Source: Bacteroidales bacterium UBA1217 (GTDB lineage: Bacteria; Bacteroidota; Bacteroidia; Bacteroidales; P3). Taken from it: a DNA stretch of 43,940 nt. This document shows positions 32,225 through 40,881 of this stretch, one piece after another. The position numbers and the translations under genes were made by a program. The notes below the pieces were generated by a model. That model saw only the letters and a list, made by a program, of their open reading frames with translations, was not told the DNA's origin and searched no databases. Position 1 is the stretch's first letter. Each line of letters starts with the position of its first letter. The stretch covers positions 1 to 43,940 of the forward strand of contig DBXH01000018.1 in the NCBI GenBank assembly GCA_002309335.1. Direction: 5' to 3'.

Positions 32225-33343
32225 CTATCCAGCCGACGGCAGCTGCAGATTCTTCATCACCGCCGCCAGCTTCATCAGCGCCACCTCAACAAAGAGCCGC
32301 TTGTTGTTAGCGTCGCGGAAGCGATATTCATAATCCGATGCAATCTCCAAATACTTCATAAGCAGCGGCAGACCGCAAGCCTGCGACTGCTCACCAAAGC
32401 GCTGACGGTTGGCTTCGCTCACCTCGAGCAATTTGTGCGTTGCCGGGTCAATGCTCACCATAAGGTTGCGCAAATGCTCCGTCAATCCCGTTATAAAATG
32501 TTGACCGTCAAAGCCCTTGTCTATAATCTCCTGATAAAGTAGCAGTGTGTTTGCCACATCGCCGGCTCTGAACATATCCACAAAGCGGAAATAGTAATCG
32601 CTGTCGAGCATATTAAGATTGTCCAGACAGCCAGCATAGGTCAGGTTGCCACCCGTGAAGCTCACCAGCTGGTCGAATATCGACAGAGCGTCACGCAATC
32701 CGCCCTCTGCCTTGCGGGCTATTAGGTGCAACGCCTCAGGCTCGAACCTGACACCCTCTTGACCGGCCACATACTCCAGATGTTTCACGATATCCGACGC
32801 TTCAATACGCTTAAAGTCAAATATCTGACATCGCGACAGGATGGTAGGTATTATCTTATGCTTTTCAGTGGTGGCAAGGATGAATTTGGCGTATGACGGC
32901 GGCTCCTCAAGTGTCTTTAGAAATGCGTTAAACGCCGATGCCGACAGCATATGCACCTCGTCAATGATATAGACCTTGTAGCGTCCCGTCTGCGGCGGTA
33001 TGCGCACCTGTTCCACCAACGTACGGATGTCGTCAACCGAATTGTTTGACGCAGCATCCAGCTCGAAGATATTCATCGACTGACCGTTAGTGAACGACTG
33101 GCACGACTCGCACTCGTTGCAAGCCTCCGTATCGGGCGTTAGGTTGGTACAGTTTATCGTCTTCGCCAAAATACGCGCACACGTCGTCTTGCCCACCCCT
33201 CGGGGACCACAGAACAGAAACGCCTGCGCCAGCTGACCCGTGCGGATGGCATTCTTCAACGTCGTCGTGATATGCGACTGACCTACCACACTCTCAAATG
33301 TCGCAGGACGGTACTTACGCGCTGATACTATGAAGTTTTCCAT
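32225..33343 (-). CDS. dnaX: DNA polymerase III subunit gamma-like DnaX, ended by amber codon
   Basis: A 372-residue protein holding clamp-loader domains I-III. Walker A GPRGVGKT is at 46-53; the zinc module uses Cys65, Cys75, Cys78 and Cys81; DEVHML is the Walker B motif; LATTEKHKIIPTILSRCQ holds the sensor 1 and SRC arginine-finger motif; and GGLRDALSIFDQ is sensor 2. It stops at TAG (32227-32225) right after the domain III end (KLAAVMKNLQLPSAG). The E. coli gamma/tau homologue reaches the end of domain III at about residue 373. Full-length readthrough would give about 592 residues, the usual DnaX size in this phylum. Promoter TAATTTTGC lies 26 bp upstream. Confidence 0.93.
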   Translation of the reverse strand: MENFIVSARKYRPATFESVVGQSHITTTLKNAIRTGQLAQAFLFCGPRGVGKTTCARILAKTINCTNLTPDTEACNECESCQSFTNGQSMNIFELDAASNNSVDDIRTLVEQVRIPPQTGRYKVYIIDEVHMLSASAFNAFLKTLEEPPSYAKFILATTEKHKIIPTILSRCQIFDFKRIEASDIVKHLEYVAGQEGVRFEPEALHLIARKAEGGLRDALSIFDQLVSFTGGNLTYAGCLDNLNMLDSDYYFRFVDMFRAGDVANTLLLYQEIIDKGFDGQHFITGLTEHLRNLMVSIDPATHKLLEVSEANRQRFGEQSQACGLPLLMKYLEIASDYEYRFRDANNKRLFVEVALMKLAAVMKNLQLPSAG

Positions 33344-33368
33344 AAATCTTTACACATTATTTCCGACT

Positions 33369-33399
33369 GCAAAATTACGAAAAAAAAACGAAACTCCAA
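33369..33399 (-). promoter_or_regulatory. Promoter for dnaX
   Basis: On the minus strand TTG (33399-33397) is followed after 19 bp by TAATTTTGC (33377-33369). It gives a short leader of about 20 nt before the ATG at 33343. Confidence 0.65.
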
Positions 33400-33491
33400 C
33401 CAAAAATCCGACACCTAAAAAACACATCTCCTAACCCATTGGAGTCCAACACTTCCAGCCTCCTCCGTACACTCACTTTCAAAAAAGAGAC

Positions 33492-33520
33492 ATAAAAAAA
33501 AAGGCGCCCGAAAGCGCCTT
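33492..33520 (-). terminator. Terminator of the M13 peptidase gene
   Basis: A 7-bp stem (33501-33507 with 33514-33520, loop CCGAAA), followed on the minus strand by nine T (33500-33492). It lies 21 bp after the stop at 33542. Confidence 0.88.
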
Positions 33521-33541
33521 TTATTCTTTAGTGCTGATCTG

Positions 33542-35590
33542 TTACCAGAGTTGGGCACGTTTCTCAGGAGCAAGCCACATCTTGTTGCCTTCCTTGACAT
33601 CCCAAGCGTCGTGGAACTCGCCGATGTGCGGCAGAGTGACGTTAACACGGTTGCATGCCAGCGAGTGGACATCCATCTGGGTGAGCTGGAGTATACCCTC
33701 AGGACGGATGTTCGAAGCCCACACTGCAGCGTATGCGAGGAAGAAGCGCTGCTGCGGAGTGAAGCCGTCCATCTTTTCCTTGTTGATCTGACCCTTGGCC
33801 ATAGCATTCATCATAGCGAGATGGCTGACGTGCAGACCGCCGTTGTCGGCAATGTTCTCGCCGAGGGTGAGGGCGCCGTTGGCATAGGTCTCAGGATCGT
33901 CTAGAACCTTGACAGCATTGAAGGCGTCGATAAGAACCTGCTTGTTGTTGTCGAAGTTCTTGGAATCCTCTTCTGTCCACCAGTCGGCGAGGTTGCCGTC
34001 TTTGTCGTAGTTGCGGCCCTGGTCGTCGAAACCGTGGGTAAGTTCGTGACCGATAACGACACCGATAGCACCATAGTTGGCGGCATCGTCAGCATCGAAC
34101 TGGAAGAAAGGAGGCTGGAGGATAGCTGCGGGGAAGCAGATCTCGTTGGTTGTCGGGTTGTAGTAAGCGTTGACAGTCTGCGGAGTCATACCCCATTCGT
34201 CGCGGTCGACAGGCTTGTTGATCTTGCTGAGCATATAGTCCACATCGAACTCGTTGCTGCGAACGACATTGGCGAAATAGCTGTCGTCCTTGATTTCGAG
34301 TCCGCTGTAGTCACGCCATTTGTTGGGATAGCCAATCTTGACGAGGATAGTGCTGAGCTTAGCATGAGCGTTAGCCTTGGTCTGGTCGGTCATCCAAGTA
34401 GCCATATCGATACGCTGGCCGAGAGCCTCCATCAGGTTGTTGACGAGGGTCTCCATACGTCTCTTAGCCTCTGCGGGGAAATATTTCTCGACATAGAGAC
34501 GGCCGAGAGCCTCACCCATAGCGCCGTCGACGGTGCTGGTGACGCGTTTCCAACGGGGACGGTTAACCTCTTTGCCGCTCATCAGCTTGCCGTAGAAGTC
34601 GAAGTTGGCATTGACAAAGTCGTCGCTGAGGTATGATGCAGCGCCGTTGATTACACTCCAAGCAAAGTAAGCCTTGATAGTGTTGATGTCGGCAGTTGCC
34701 AGGACACGGCTGACTTCAGCAATGTACTTGGGCTGTGCGATGTTGAAGGTTTTCATACCATCCATAATCTTCATCGAAGTGAAATAGCCTTTCCAGTCGA
34801 TGTTGGGAGCGAATTTAGCAGCCTCTTCAACAGTGTAGCGGTTGAAGGTGCCGAACGGGTCGCGGTTCTCGAGTTGTGTGTTGTGCGATTTTGCGAGAAG
34901 GGTCTCAAAATCCATAACCATCTTAGCGAGTTTGTCGGCCTTGATGCCGCTCATCTGGTCGTAGCCAGCCATAGCGAACTCTTTGGTCATCAGATCGACA
35001 TAGCCGGCGCGTATCTTGGCGTTGTTACCTTCGTCAAGCAGATAGTAGTCGCGGTCGCCGAGACCCAGACCTGTCTGGTAGGCCCATGCGATGCACTGTG
35101 TAGCATCGTCCTTGTCGGCCTCGCCGAAAACGCCAAAGAAGACGTGGTTGCCGCGGTGATGCATCTTGAGAATTTCGTTCCAGATATCCTCACGGCTCAC
35201 GAGGGCGTTGATTTCCTCAAGGTAGGGCTTGATAGGCTCTGCACCCTGTTTCTGCAGGCGGACGCTGTCCATACCAATGTTGTAGAGGGTAGCAATCTTG
35301 TCGGCAATCGAGCCAGGCTCATTCTGGTTGGCAGATACCGAGTCAATGATGCCCTTCAGCTGCTTCTGGTTCTCTTCAGCGAGAAAATCAAACGAGCCGT
35401 AGCGTGAGTGCTCGGCATCGAGAGGATGGTTTTTCATCCAACCGCCGCAGGCGTACTGGTAGAAGTCGTCGAGCGGCGACACTGTTGTGTCGAGGTTGTC
35501 GAGGTTGATACCCGATGTGAGCTCAGCCTTCTTGTGGCAACCCGTAGCGATTAATGCCATAGTTGCAATGGTTAAAATTGTTTTTTTCAT
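33542..35590 (-). CDS. M13-family metallopeptidase lipoprotein (PepO/neprilysin-like)
   Basis: A 682-residue zinc peptidase. The N terminus has a lipobox ALIATGC with Cys18, so it should be anchored to the envelope facing the periplasm or surface. The zinc motif HELTH (about 514-518, in IGHELTHGFDDQGR) and the third ligand ENIAD (about 577-581, in LGENIADNGG) are intact; NAYYNPTTNEICFPAAILQPPFF is the M13 substrate-binding block, present in parts. Length matches the M13 family, which cleaves short peptides. Single-gene unit ended by a strong terminator. Confidence 0.94.
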   Translation of the reverse strand: MKKTILTIATMALIATGCHKKAELTSGINLDNLDTTVSPLDDFYQYACGGWMKNHPLDAEHSRYGSFDFLAEENQKQLKGIIDSVSANQNEPGSIADKIATLYNIGMDSVRLQKQGAEPIKPYLEEINALVSREDIWNEILKMHHRGNHVFFGVFGEADKDDATQCIAWAYQTGLGLGDRDYYLLDEGNNAKIRAGYVDLMTKEFAMAGYDQMSGIKADKLAKMVMDFETLLAKSHNTQLENRDPFGTFNRYTVEEAAKFAPNIDWKGYFTSMKIMDGMKTFNIAQPKYIAEVSRVLATADINTIKAYFAWSVINGAASYLSDDFVNANFDFYGKLMSGKEVNRPRWKRVTSTVDGAMGEALGRLYVEKYFPAEAKRRMETLVNNLMEALGQRIDMATWMTDQTKANAHAKLSTILVKIGYPNKWRDYSGLEIKDDSYFANVVRSNEFDVDYMLSKINKPVDRDEWGMTPQTVNAYYNPTTNEICFPAAILQPPFFQFDADDAANYGAIGVVIGHELTHGFDDQGRNYDKDGNLADWWTEEDSKNFDNNKQVLIDAFNAVKVLDDPETYANGALTLGENIADNGGLHVSHLAMMNAMAKGQINKEKMDGFTPQQRFFLAYAAVWASNIRPEGILQLTQMDVHSLACNRVNVTLPHIGEFHDAWDVKEGNKMWLAPEKRAQLW

Positions 35591-35610
35591 TGATTTTTAT
35601 TATTTTATTA

Positions 35611-35702
35611 ATATGTTTTTTCTGTTTTCCGTTTTCCTCCCCTCTACTAGAGGGGTGGCCGAAGGCCGGGGTGTGTTATGCTCTATGTTTTCCGTTCACT
35701 TC
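35611..35702. repeat. Intergenic composite repeat, copy near the sugar transferase
   Basis: CTGTTTTCCGTTTTCC, then a palindrome CCCCTCT/AGAGGGG (35639-35645 with 35649-35655), a second short palindrome GGCC-GAA-GGCC, then GGGGTGTGTTATG and CTCTATGTTTTCCGTTC. The same modules are inside ligA and at 20128-20178. Its right end overlaps the last codons of the sugar transferase gene, whose end GRGK may derive from it. Confidence 0.75.
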
Positions 35703-37114
35703 CCTCTCCCTTGGAATATTATCAAGACTGTGTAAAGCAGTATTTTAATATCGGTAGCTATTGACATATTTTCCAAATAGAGAAGGTCGTATCGTAAGCG
35801 TTCAATCATTTCATCCACGTTTTCGGCATAGCCGTATTTGACTTGTCCCCACGAGGTTATGCCTGGTTTAACCTTCTGCAGCAATAGATACTCCGGTGCG
35901 CGCTCAACAATCTTGTCGATAAAATACTGGCGTTCGGGACGGGGACCGACAAGCGACATCGTACCTTTAAGCACATTGTAGAACTGGGGAATCTCGTCAA
36001 GGCGGAATTTTCGCATTATTCGACCAAAGGGAGTGACACGAGGGTCGTCATCGCTCGACAATGCCGGACCTGCTGCTTCTGCATCCACATACATCGACCT
36101 GAACTTATGCATCTTGAAAGGTTTGCCGCGATAGCCTATGCGCTCCTGGGCATAGAATATCGGACCAGGTGAAGTGCATTTGACAATAATGGCCGTAACA
36201 AGAAACACAGGCGACAGGATTATCATCGCCAGCAGCGACAACACAATGTCCATCAGCCTTTTGACCGAGTACTGCCACTCCTCCATAGGTCGAGTGTTGA
36301 TGGTGATGAGCGGCGAATGGAATATTGAGTTGAGTTTGACCGAGCCGTAGACAATATCGCGCAGGTTTGGGGTAATCTTCAGTATCACATCATCACGGCA
36401 ATCCAGCAAACGGATTATCTCGTTGATTTTGTTGTAGTCATAGTCTTCTATTGCAAAAATCACCTCTTCTATATGATATTTCTCAATCAGCCCATTTATA
36501 TCGCCCGTATTGCCCAAATGAGGCATTATCTCTGCAAGACGCTCGTCGGTGCGACCGTTGATGGTTATAAATCCTACAAAGAGGTTGCCAGAATAAACAG
36601 CCTGACTGTCAAGGTCGAGGTAAGTTTTATATGCCTTTTCACCGCTGCCGACAAGAAGCGTGGGATAGCCAATCTTGCGTGTGTGGATAAGGTGTGCTGT
36701 ACGCGACGTGATGCATAGCCGTCCGACGTAAGTCAATGCAAAATGCAAAGCGAAAAGCATCAGAAACGTAACATAGTAATTGCGGTAGGAGCCGATATTG
36801 TCGTCAAGCAAAAGGGCAAAAAAGATGATTATTACACCTATCAGCGACGCCCAGAAAGTCATCTGCAACTCCTTTAGACGGGCTTTGCGGAACACATCCT
36901 TGTAGGTGCCCTGCATAGTGTAGAAGCAGAGCCACGCTATGGGTATAAGCACAATCCCCCACCAGAAGTTGGAATCCTGGAATACCTGGTTGACGTCGTC
37001 AAAACGGTTATGCTCTATCGAAAGCTTACGATAGATAAAGAAGACCGCCCACGCCATAAGCGCCGCGAAAACGTCCCAGAGGATATATTTAATTGTTTGT
37101 GCCTTTTTGTTCAA
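35696..37114 (-). CDS. Polyprenyl-phosphate sugar-1-phosphate transferase
   Basis: A 472-residue initiating glycosyltransferase of the WcaJ/WbaP type, which places the first sugar phosphate on undecaprenyl phosphate for capsule or exopolysaccharide. Four to five N-terminal transmembrane segments (about 1-125) are followed by a CoA-binding-like domain (about 140-250, IEEVIFAIEDYDYNKINEII), another membrane segment (about 285-310) and the bacterial sugar transferase domain (PIFYAQERIGYRGKPFKMHKFRSM in parts, DEIPQFYNVLKG, LVGPRPE and SWGQVKYGYA). No other polysaccharide genes are adjacent, unlike in capsule clusters. GDP-mannose from the window's manC could feed such a pathway, but the sugar used here is unknown. 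Confidence 0.9.
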   Translation of the reverse strand: MNKKAQTIKYILWDVFAALMAWAVFFIYRKLSIEHNRFDDVNQVFQDSNFWWGIVLIPIAWLCFYTMQGTYKDVFRKARLKELQMTFWASLIGVIIIFFALLLDDNIGSYRNYYVTFLMLFALHFALTYVGRLCITSRTAHLIHTRKIGYPTLLVGSGEKAYKTYLDLDSQAVYSGNLFVGFITINGRTDERLAEIMPHLGNTGDINGLIEKYHIEEVIFAIEDYDYNKINEIIRLLDCRDDVILKITPNLRDIVYGSVKLNSIFHSPLITINTRPMEEWQYSVKRLMDIVLSLLAMIILSPVFLVTAIIVKCTSPGPIFYAQERIGYRGKPFKMHKFRSMYVDAEAAGPALSSDDDPRVTPFGRIMRKFRLDEIPQFYNVLKGTMSLVGPRPERQYFIDKIVERAPEYLLLQKVKPGITSWGQVKYGYAENVDEMIERLRYDLLYLENMSIATDIKILLYTVLIIFQGRGK

Positions 37115-37173
37115 ACGGTTTATATTTTAAACTAAGAATTATGAATCTTTAACCTATAAACTTTACCCTTTAA

Positions 37174-38100
37174 TTACATCTTAATGAGTTTAATATTGTC
37201 AATAAACAGGTTACCCTCTCTGCCTTCATCGTTGAGTATGGTAAAGTGGGGTCTGATATCGGGATAATGGTTGCAATCGTTCGACCAGATGGCACCGATG
37301 TTGATGTAAATCTTCCTCCATCCGCGTTCCGGTTTGCCAAAGATGGTCATATGCGGTATTATCTGCACCGGACCGTCCTGATAGGTAGGGTTTTTCAGCT
37401 CCACGCTGAAGTCAAAATCACTCCAGTAGTCCATCTCAAGATAGAGGATCGACTGCGGGTCGGTGATATTGTAGGTGGTGTCGGTGCAGAATCTGACCGA
37501 TTTGGTCCCTGCCGGCACATGCACCTTGCCGCATCCGAAACCACCGAACACCGGCGGTACGGTATCAAGGCTGTAGCATATTTTCACCGTGCTGTCGAGG
37601 GTTGTCGAACCACCGGGAGCCGGTTCGAAGAACTCCTGCCACAAGACTTTCATCGTGTTTTTCGAGATATAACGGGTGCGCAGCGTACCGAGGTCGGTCA
37701 CCGAATCCTCCGCAAGTACCACATTGGTGAGATTTATCGGTTCATAATAGGGGTATGTGATGCGCTTGCCGGCGATGCCGTCCTGCTTTACCACAGGCAC
37801 CAGACGCATCTTGTCGATAACGCCGTTGCGGAGCACAGGTATTTTGCAGGGCAGCTGGAAAGTGCCCAGATTGGTCTCGGCCGTGTCGCCGCTCTTCCAG
37901 ATGATTACGTTGACTGCGTCGATGTCGCACGAGAAAAAGCCAGTATCCTGACTCCACGAGTCGGCGGGATTGTCTTCAACCACGATCGAAGCGACCTTCA
38001 GGTAGGAAGGCACCTCCACCCCACCCTCATAGCGGTCGCACGACACCACGGCCACCGTAGCCATCAAAGAAAAGAAGATTATGTTTCTTATTTTTTTCAT
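37174..38100 (-). CDS. Lipoprotein of unknown function, 308 residues
   Basis: Signal with lipobox VAVVSC (Cys21), followed by DRYEGGVEVPSYLKV. The body is beta-rich. The N-terminal half (residues 33-150) has VIIWKSGDTAETNLGTFQLPCKIPVL and TYPYYEPINL, and the C-terminal part ends in HFTILNDEGREGNLFIDNIKLIKM, the type of ending seen in jelly-roll, carbohydrate-binding-like folds. I know similar lipoproteins in Bacteroidales but no function. It lies 59 bp upstream of the sugar transferase gene on the same strand, so cotranscription is possible. Confidence 0.78.
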   Translation of the reverse strand: MKKIRNIIFFSLMATVAVVSCDRYEGGVEVPSYLKVASIVVEDNPADSWSQDTGFFSCDIDAVNVIIWKSGDTAETNLGTFQLPCKIPVLRNGVIDKMRLVPVVKQDGIAGKRITYPYYEPINLTNVVLAEDSVTDLGTLRTRYISKNTMKVLWQEFFEPAPGGSTTLDSTVKICYSLDTVPPVFGGFGCGKVHVPAGTKSVRFCTDTTYNITDPQSILYLEMDYWSDFDFSVELKNPTYQDGPVQIIPHMTIFGKPERGWRKIYINIGAIWSNDCNHYPDIRPHFTILNDEGREGNLFIDNIKLIKM

Positions 38101-38114
38101 CGATTATTTTTGTT

Positions 38115-38161
38115 GATACGTAGAAATGTTATTGCGTTATTGCGTTATTGCGTTATTTTGT
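38115..38161. repeat. GTTATTGC tandem repeat
   Basis: Four near-perfect units of TTATTGCG lie between the lipoprotein gene and the convergent-free end of the second EamA gene. Same type as the GTTAATG units at 7500 and 19900. Confidence 0.7.
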
Positions 38162-39088
38162 TTATAACTCTTCTTTTTGTTTTTTATTGTATCCTTTGCC
38201 GAATGTTTTCTGCGCCACCGTCAAGCCAACAAGTACTACCGCCATTCCCAGCACTTTAAGCCAGCTGAAAGTCTCCTGCCCTATGGCAAGAGCAAGTAAC
38301 AGCGAAAAGACTGGAATGATGTTGTTGTAAACCGAACCCGCAGTGGCTCCTAGTCTCTTCATTCCGTAATTGAACAGCATATACGCCACCGTCGAGCAGA
38401 AGATGCCGAGAAAGGCTATCCTCAGCCACATCGCGGAAGAATACGACAGCATCGGCAGACGGCTGTGGTCCATTACCAGCATCAGAGGCGCAAAATACAA
38501 CAGCCCTATCAGGTTCTGATAGCTTGTAATCGTTATCGGATGGTAATGGTCGAGGATTTTGACCAGTATCAGGGTGTAAATCACCGCGATAAACACCGCG
38601 CAGGCAAGCAGAGCCAATCCTTTGGGGCTGGCCGAGAACGACATATCGTCGTTCAACGACATCAGCGCGATGCCTCCCAGCGACAGCAGCACGCCTATCA
38701 CAGCGTTGACTTTCAGATTCTCCTTATAAACCAAAGCCATACCGAACGGAATAAACAGCGGTATCGTCGCAATTATTATCGACGCCAAACTGCCCGACAC
38801 ATACTGTACGCCGCCCGTCTCGCAGATGCTGTACATAAACGGCTCGGTGAATGCAAGGATGAGGAAATATTTCAGATGCCCTTTCTTTATCCTCTCCAAC
38901 CTGCCCGTCAGCATCAGCAGAGGCATAGTGAACAGCGTGGCTATCAACATCCTGCCCGTCAGGATGATGTTGGGCGAAATGGCCGGCTCACTTAGAAACA
39001 GCCCCTTAGTGAAAATGAACGACGCACCCCAAAAAGCCGACGAAACAATCATCAACAACTGCGGCAAATATTTATTACCCTCTCTCAT
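38162..39088 (-). CDS. EamA-family (DMT) transporter
   Basis: A 308-residue inner membrane protein with ten predicted helices in two EamA repeats (about 8-145 and 157-295). Signs are SSAFWGASFIFTKGLFL, EPFMYSICETGGVQYVSGSLASII in parts, LLSLGGIALMSLN and GATAGSVYNNIIPVFSLLLALAIGQETFSWL in parts. The substrate is unknown. It is not a close copy of the transporter at 18981. A TATTTTTGC element lies 39 bp upstream of the start. Confidence 0.88.
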   Translation of the reverse strand: MREGNKYLPQLLMIVSSAFWGASFIFTKGLFLSEPAISPNIILTGRMLIATLFTMPLLMLTGRLERIKKGHLKYFLILAFTEPFMYSICETGGVQYVSGSLASIIIATIPLFIPFGMALVYKENLKVNAVIGVLLSLGGIALMSLNDDMSFSASPKGLALLACAVFIAVIYTLILVKILDHYHPITITSYQNLIGLLYFAPLMLVMDHSRLPMLSYSSAMWLRIAFLGIFCSTVAYMLFNYGMKRLGATAGSVYNNIIPVFSLLLALAIGQETFSWLKVLGMAVVLVGLTVAQKTFGKGYNKKQKEEL

Positions 39089-39126
39089 TTAATTCTTTAT
39101 ACAATTTACCTGGCCAATATTTTTTT

Positions 39127-39135
39127 GCAAAAATA
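39127..39135 (-). promoter_or_regulatory. Bacteroides-type -7 element for the second EamA gene
   Basis: The minus strand reads TATTTTTGC, a match to TAnnTTTGC, 39 bp before the ATG at 39088. No TTTG at the right distance. Confidence 0.5.
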
Positions 39136-39185
39136 CAAATAAATTTCGAATTATTCCGTTAGTATTGATTGAAAGTTGGTGAATA

Positions 39186-39300
39186 GTGATTCCAAACCCT
39201 TTTAAACCCTTTAAATCCTTTCAACCTTTCAAGCGAAGCGAACCCTTTAAACCTTTCAAACCCTTTCAACCTTTCAAGCAAAGCGAACCCTTTAAACCCC
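39186..39300. repeat. 45-bp direct repeat of AACCCTTT type upstream of the phosphoesterase
   Basis: Two units with period 45 (starting at 39217 and 39262) share CTTTCAACCTTTCAAGC, a variable base, AAGCGAACCCTTTAAA. Around them are more AACCCTTT units. The block ends 8 bp before the start codon at 39308. Confidence 0.75.
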
Positions 39301-39307
39301 TTATACA

Positions 39308-39802
39308 ATGCGCATCGGAATACTATCAGACACACACGGCACCGTCCCGAAACAGGTATACTCCTTTTTTAAAGACTGCGACGAACTGTGGCACGCAGGC
39401 GACATCGGTCCCGATGTACTCGACCAACTCAAAGCCTTCAAGCCCGTCGTCGCCGTTTTCGGCAATATGGACTGCTCGGATATGCGCTTCCTTTTGCCAC
39501 AGACCCAGCTCTTTGAGCGCGAGAGGCACAAAATCATTATGACCCACATAGGAGGCTATCCAGGCCATTACGACAAGCACATACAGCCGTTGATGCAATC
39601 CGAGAAGCCCGACATTTTCGTAACGGGCCATTCGCACATACTCCGTGTGATGTATGACGACGCTTACAACCTGTTGCATATCAACCCGGGGGCCGCAGGA
39701 CAGCAGGGGTTCCACCGCGTCTCAACCCTCGTCCGCCTCTCTCTCGACGACAAACCCCACGACCTCGAAATCTTCGAATTCGACAAATACCCCAAGAATT
39801 AG
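39308..39802 (+). CDS. YfcE/MJ0936-type metallophosphoesterase
   Basis: A 164-residue calcineurin-fold phosphoesterase of the YfcE group. All five metal-binding blocks are visible: SDTHG (residues 7-11), GDIG, GNMD, MTHIGGYPG and GHSHI. The usual GNCD is GNMD here. Such enzymes hydrolyse phosphodiesters in vitro; the cell substrate is unknown. It starts just after a long repeat, so no promoter or ribosome site is recognisable. It ends in TAG at 39802. Confidence 0.9.
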   Translation: MRIGILSDTHGTVPKQVYSFFKDCDELWHAGDIGPDVLDQLKAFKPVVAVFGNMDCSDMRFLLPQTQLFERERHKIIMTHIGGYPGHYDKHIQPLMQSEKPDIFVTGHSHILRVMYDDAYNLLHINPGAAGQQGFHRVSTLVRLSLDDKPHDLEIFEFDKYPKN

Positions 39803-39977
39803 CACCCCTCTCCTCAAACTTTATCCACCCAAAACCGTATATGCACATCCCGTGTGTGCACAATCCGTGTATACACCACCCGTGTCCCAAATAGGCACCG
39901 TTTCGTTATTTCCCCCTTCCATCTATCTTAAATTCGTACAATAAATTTATAAAAGTTTTACTAAAGCCTACTGAAGT

Positions 39978-40028
39978 AAACTTTGGTAAGACTTTGGGTA
40001 AACTTTGGTAAGGCTTTGGTAAAGCTTT
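39978..40028. repeat. CTTTGGTAA tandem repeat
   Basis: Four units of 11-13 bp, each ACTTTGGTAAG, ACTTTGGGTAA, ACTTTGGTAAG and GCTTTGGTAAAG, directly follow one another. Confidence 0.75.
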
Positions 40029-40065
40029 AACCCTTGGTTACCATACAATTAAGACTATACAAAAA

Positions 40066-40098
40066 CCGTCCATTTTCGGAGGCTCCGAAAACGGACGG
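40066..40098. terminator. Long hairpin, possible minus-strand terminator
   Basis: A 15-bp stem (40066-40080 with 40084-40098, one A-C mismatch) with a 3-nt loop. On the minus strand a run of five T follows at once (40065-40061); on the plus strand none does. It therefore looks like a leftward terminator, although no minus-strand gene is visible to its right. Confidence 0.6.
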
Positions 40099-40384
40099 GA
40101 AAAGCATTGCAAACAACTGGTAATTATGGTATTATTGTGTTTTTTGAATACTTTGCGAAATACGATTCCCTATTATTAGTTGCGTAGGAGCACAGATCCG
40201 ACGCAACGAGTTGAAGAACAGACCTGCCTCGATGGGTCCGAATTGGATATAAGATTGGCTGATAGACAGAAGAATAGACTGTTTAAACCAATATATTTTG
40301 TTTTGTTAATAGAAGTTTTTTTTTCTAAAGTGTATCATTTAAGGGGTCTGAAACGATATTATATATAGAAAAAAGAAAATCGAG

Positions 40385-40876
40385 ATGACGCTGGCCGAAT
40401 ACAACAACGCAATAGATCTATTTGCAGACGATATTTATCGTTTCGCTCTTCGTTGCTGCAGCGACAAATCGATGTGCGACGATGCTGTGCAAGAGGCTTT
40501 TGCTGCGTTGTGGGAACAGCACGAAACTGCCTCATTCGATAACTGCAAGAGTTTCCTACTGACGGTGGCACGCAGGAAAATCATCGACTCAATCCGCCAC
40601 AACAACGTAAGACTGTCGGCGCAATCGGAAATGGCACCCGAAATGGAAACGGTAGCAACTCCGTTCGACGAATACGACCTAAACGACGCAATAACTAAAG
40701 CCTTCGAACAACTCACCGACTTGCAGCGCACCATACTCACCCTACACGATATTGAAGGTTATGACTACCGCGAAATTGCAGACATTACCAGTATGAACTA
40801 CAAATCGGTACAAGTAGCCACATTCCGAGCCAGAATGAAAATGAAGAAAATACTAACTCAAATGAAAATCAGATAA
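40385..40876 (+). CDS. ECF-type RNA polymerase sigma factor, operon B
   Basis: A 163-residue sigma-70 family factor. Region 2 includes DIYRFALRCCSDKSMCDDAVQEAFAALWEQHE (in parts) and FLLTVARRKIIDSIRHN; region 4 includes LTDLQRTILTLHDIEGYDYREIADITSMNYKSVQVATFRARMKMKK in parts. It leads a plus-strand unit with spacings of 5, 6 and 39 bp to an anti-sigma-like gene and two exported proteins. Start ATG 40385 is supported by the family N terminus. No TAnnTTTG promoter is evident, which would fit self-recognition by the ECF factor. Confidence 0.9.
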   Translation: MTLAEYNNAIDLFADDIYRFALRCCSDKSMCDDAVQEAFAALWEQHETASFDNCKSFLLTVARRKIIDSIRHNNVRLSAQSEMAPEMETVATPFDEYDLNDAITKAFEQLTDLQRTILTLHDIEGYDYREIADITSMNYKSVQVATFRARMKMKKILTQMKIR

Positions 40877-40881
40877 ACAAT

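Larger units (their letters stand above)
39803..40384. other. 582-bp gap with repeats and a long hairpin, no gene recognised
   Basis: From left: CCCGTGT-type units (39848-39890); a tandem block of CTTTGGTAA units (39978-40028); the long hairpin 40066-40098; an AT-rich tract; a possible 6-bp stem TTGCGT/ACGCAA (40180-40206); and an AT-rich leader to the sigma gene. Short open frames here look random. The stretch may hold the leader or a small RNA; nothing could be assigned. Confidence 0.5.

Noticed and set aside
32225..32227. General reassignment of TAG to an amino acid, to explain dnaX
   Set aside because: TAG is the natural end of at least four other intact genes in the window, each at the expected family length.
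37246..38259. 337-codon plus-strand frame opposite the lipoprotein gene
   Set aside because: The minus-strand frame has a proper lipobox and beta-rich body; the plus frame has no signal and no family features.
40180..40368. 62-residue plus-strand frame before sigma operon B
   Set aside because: No family features, no start context, and it lies across AT-rich leader text.
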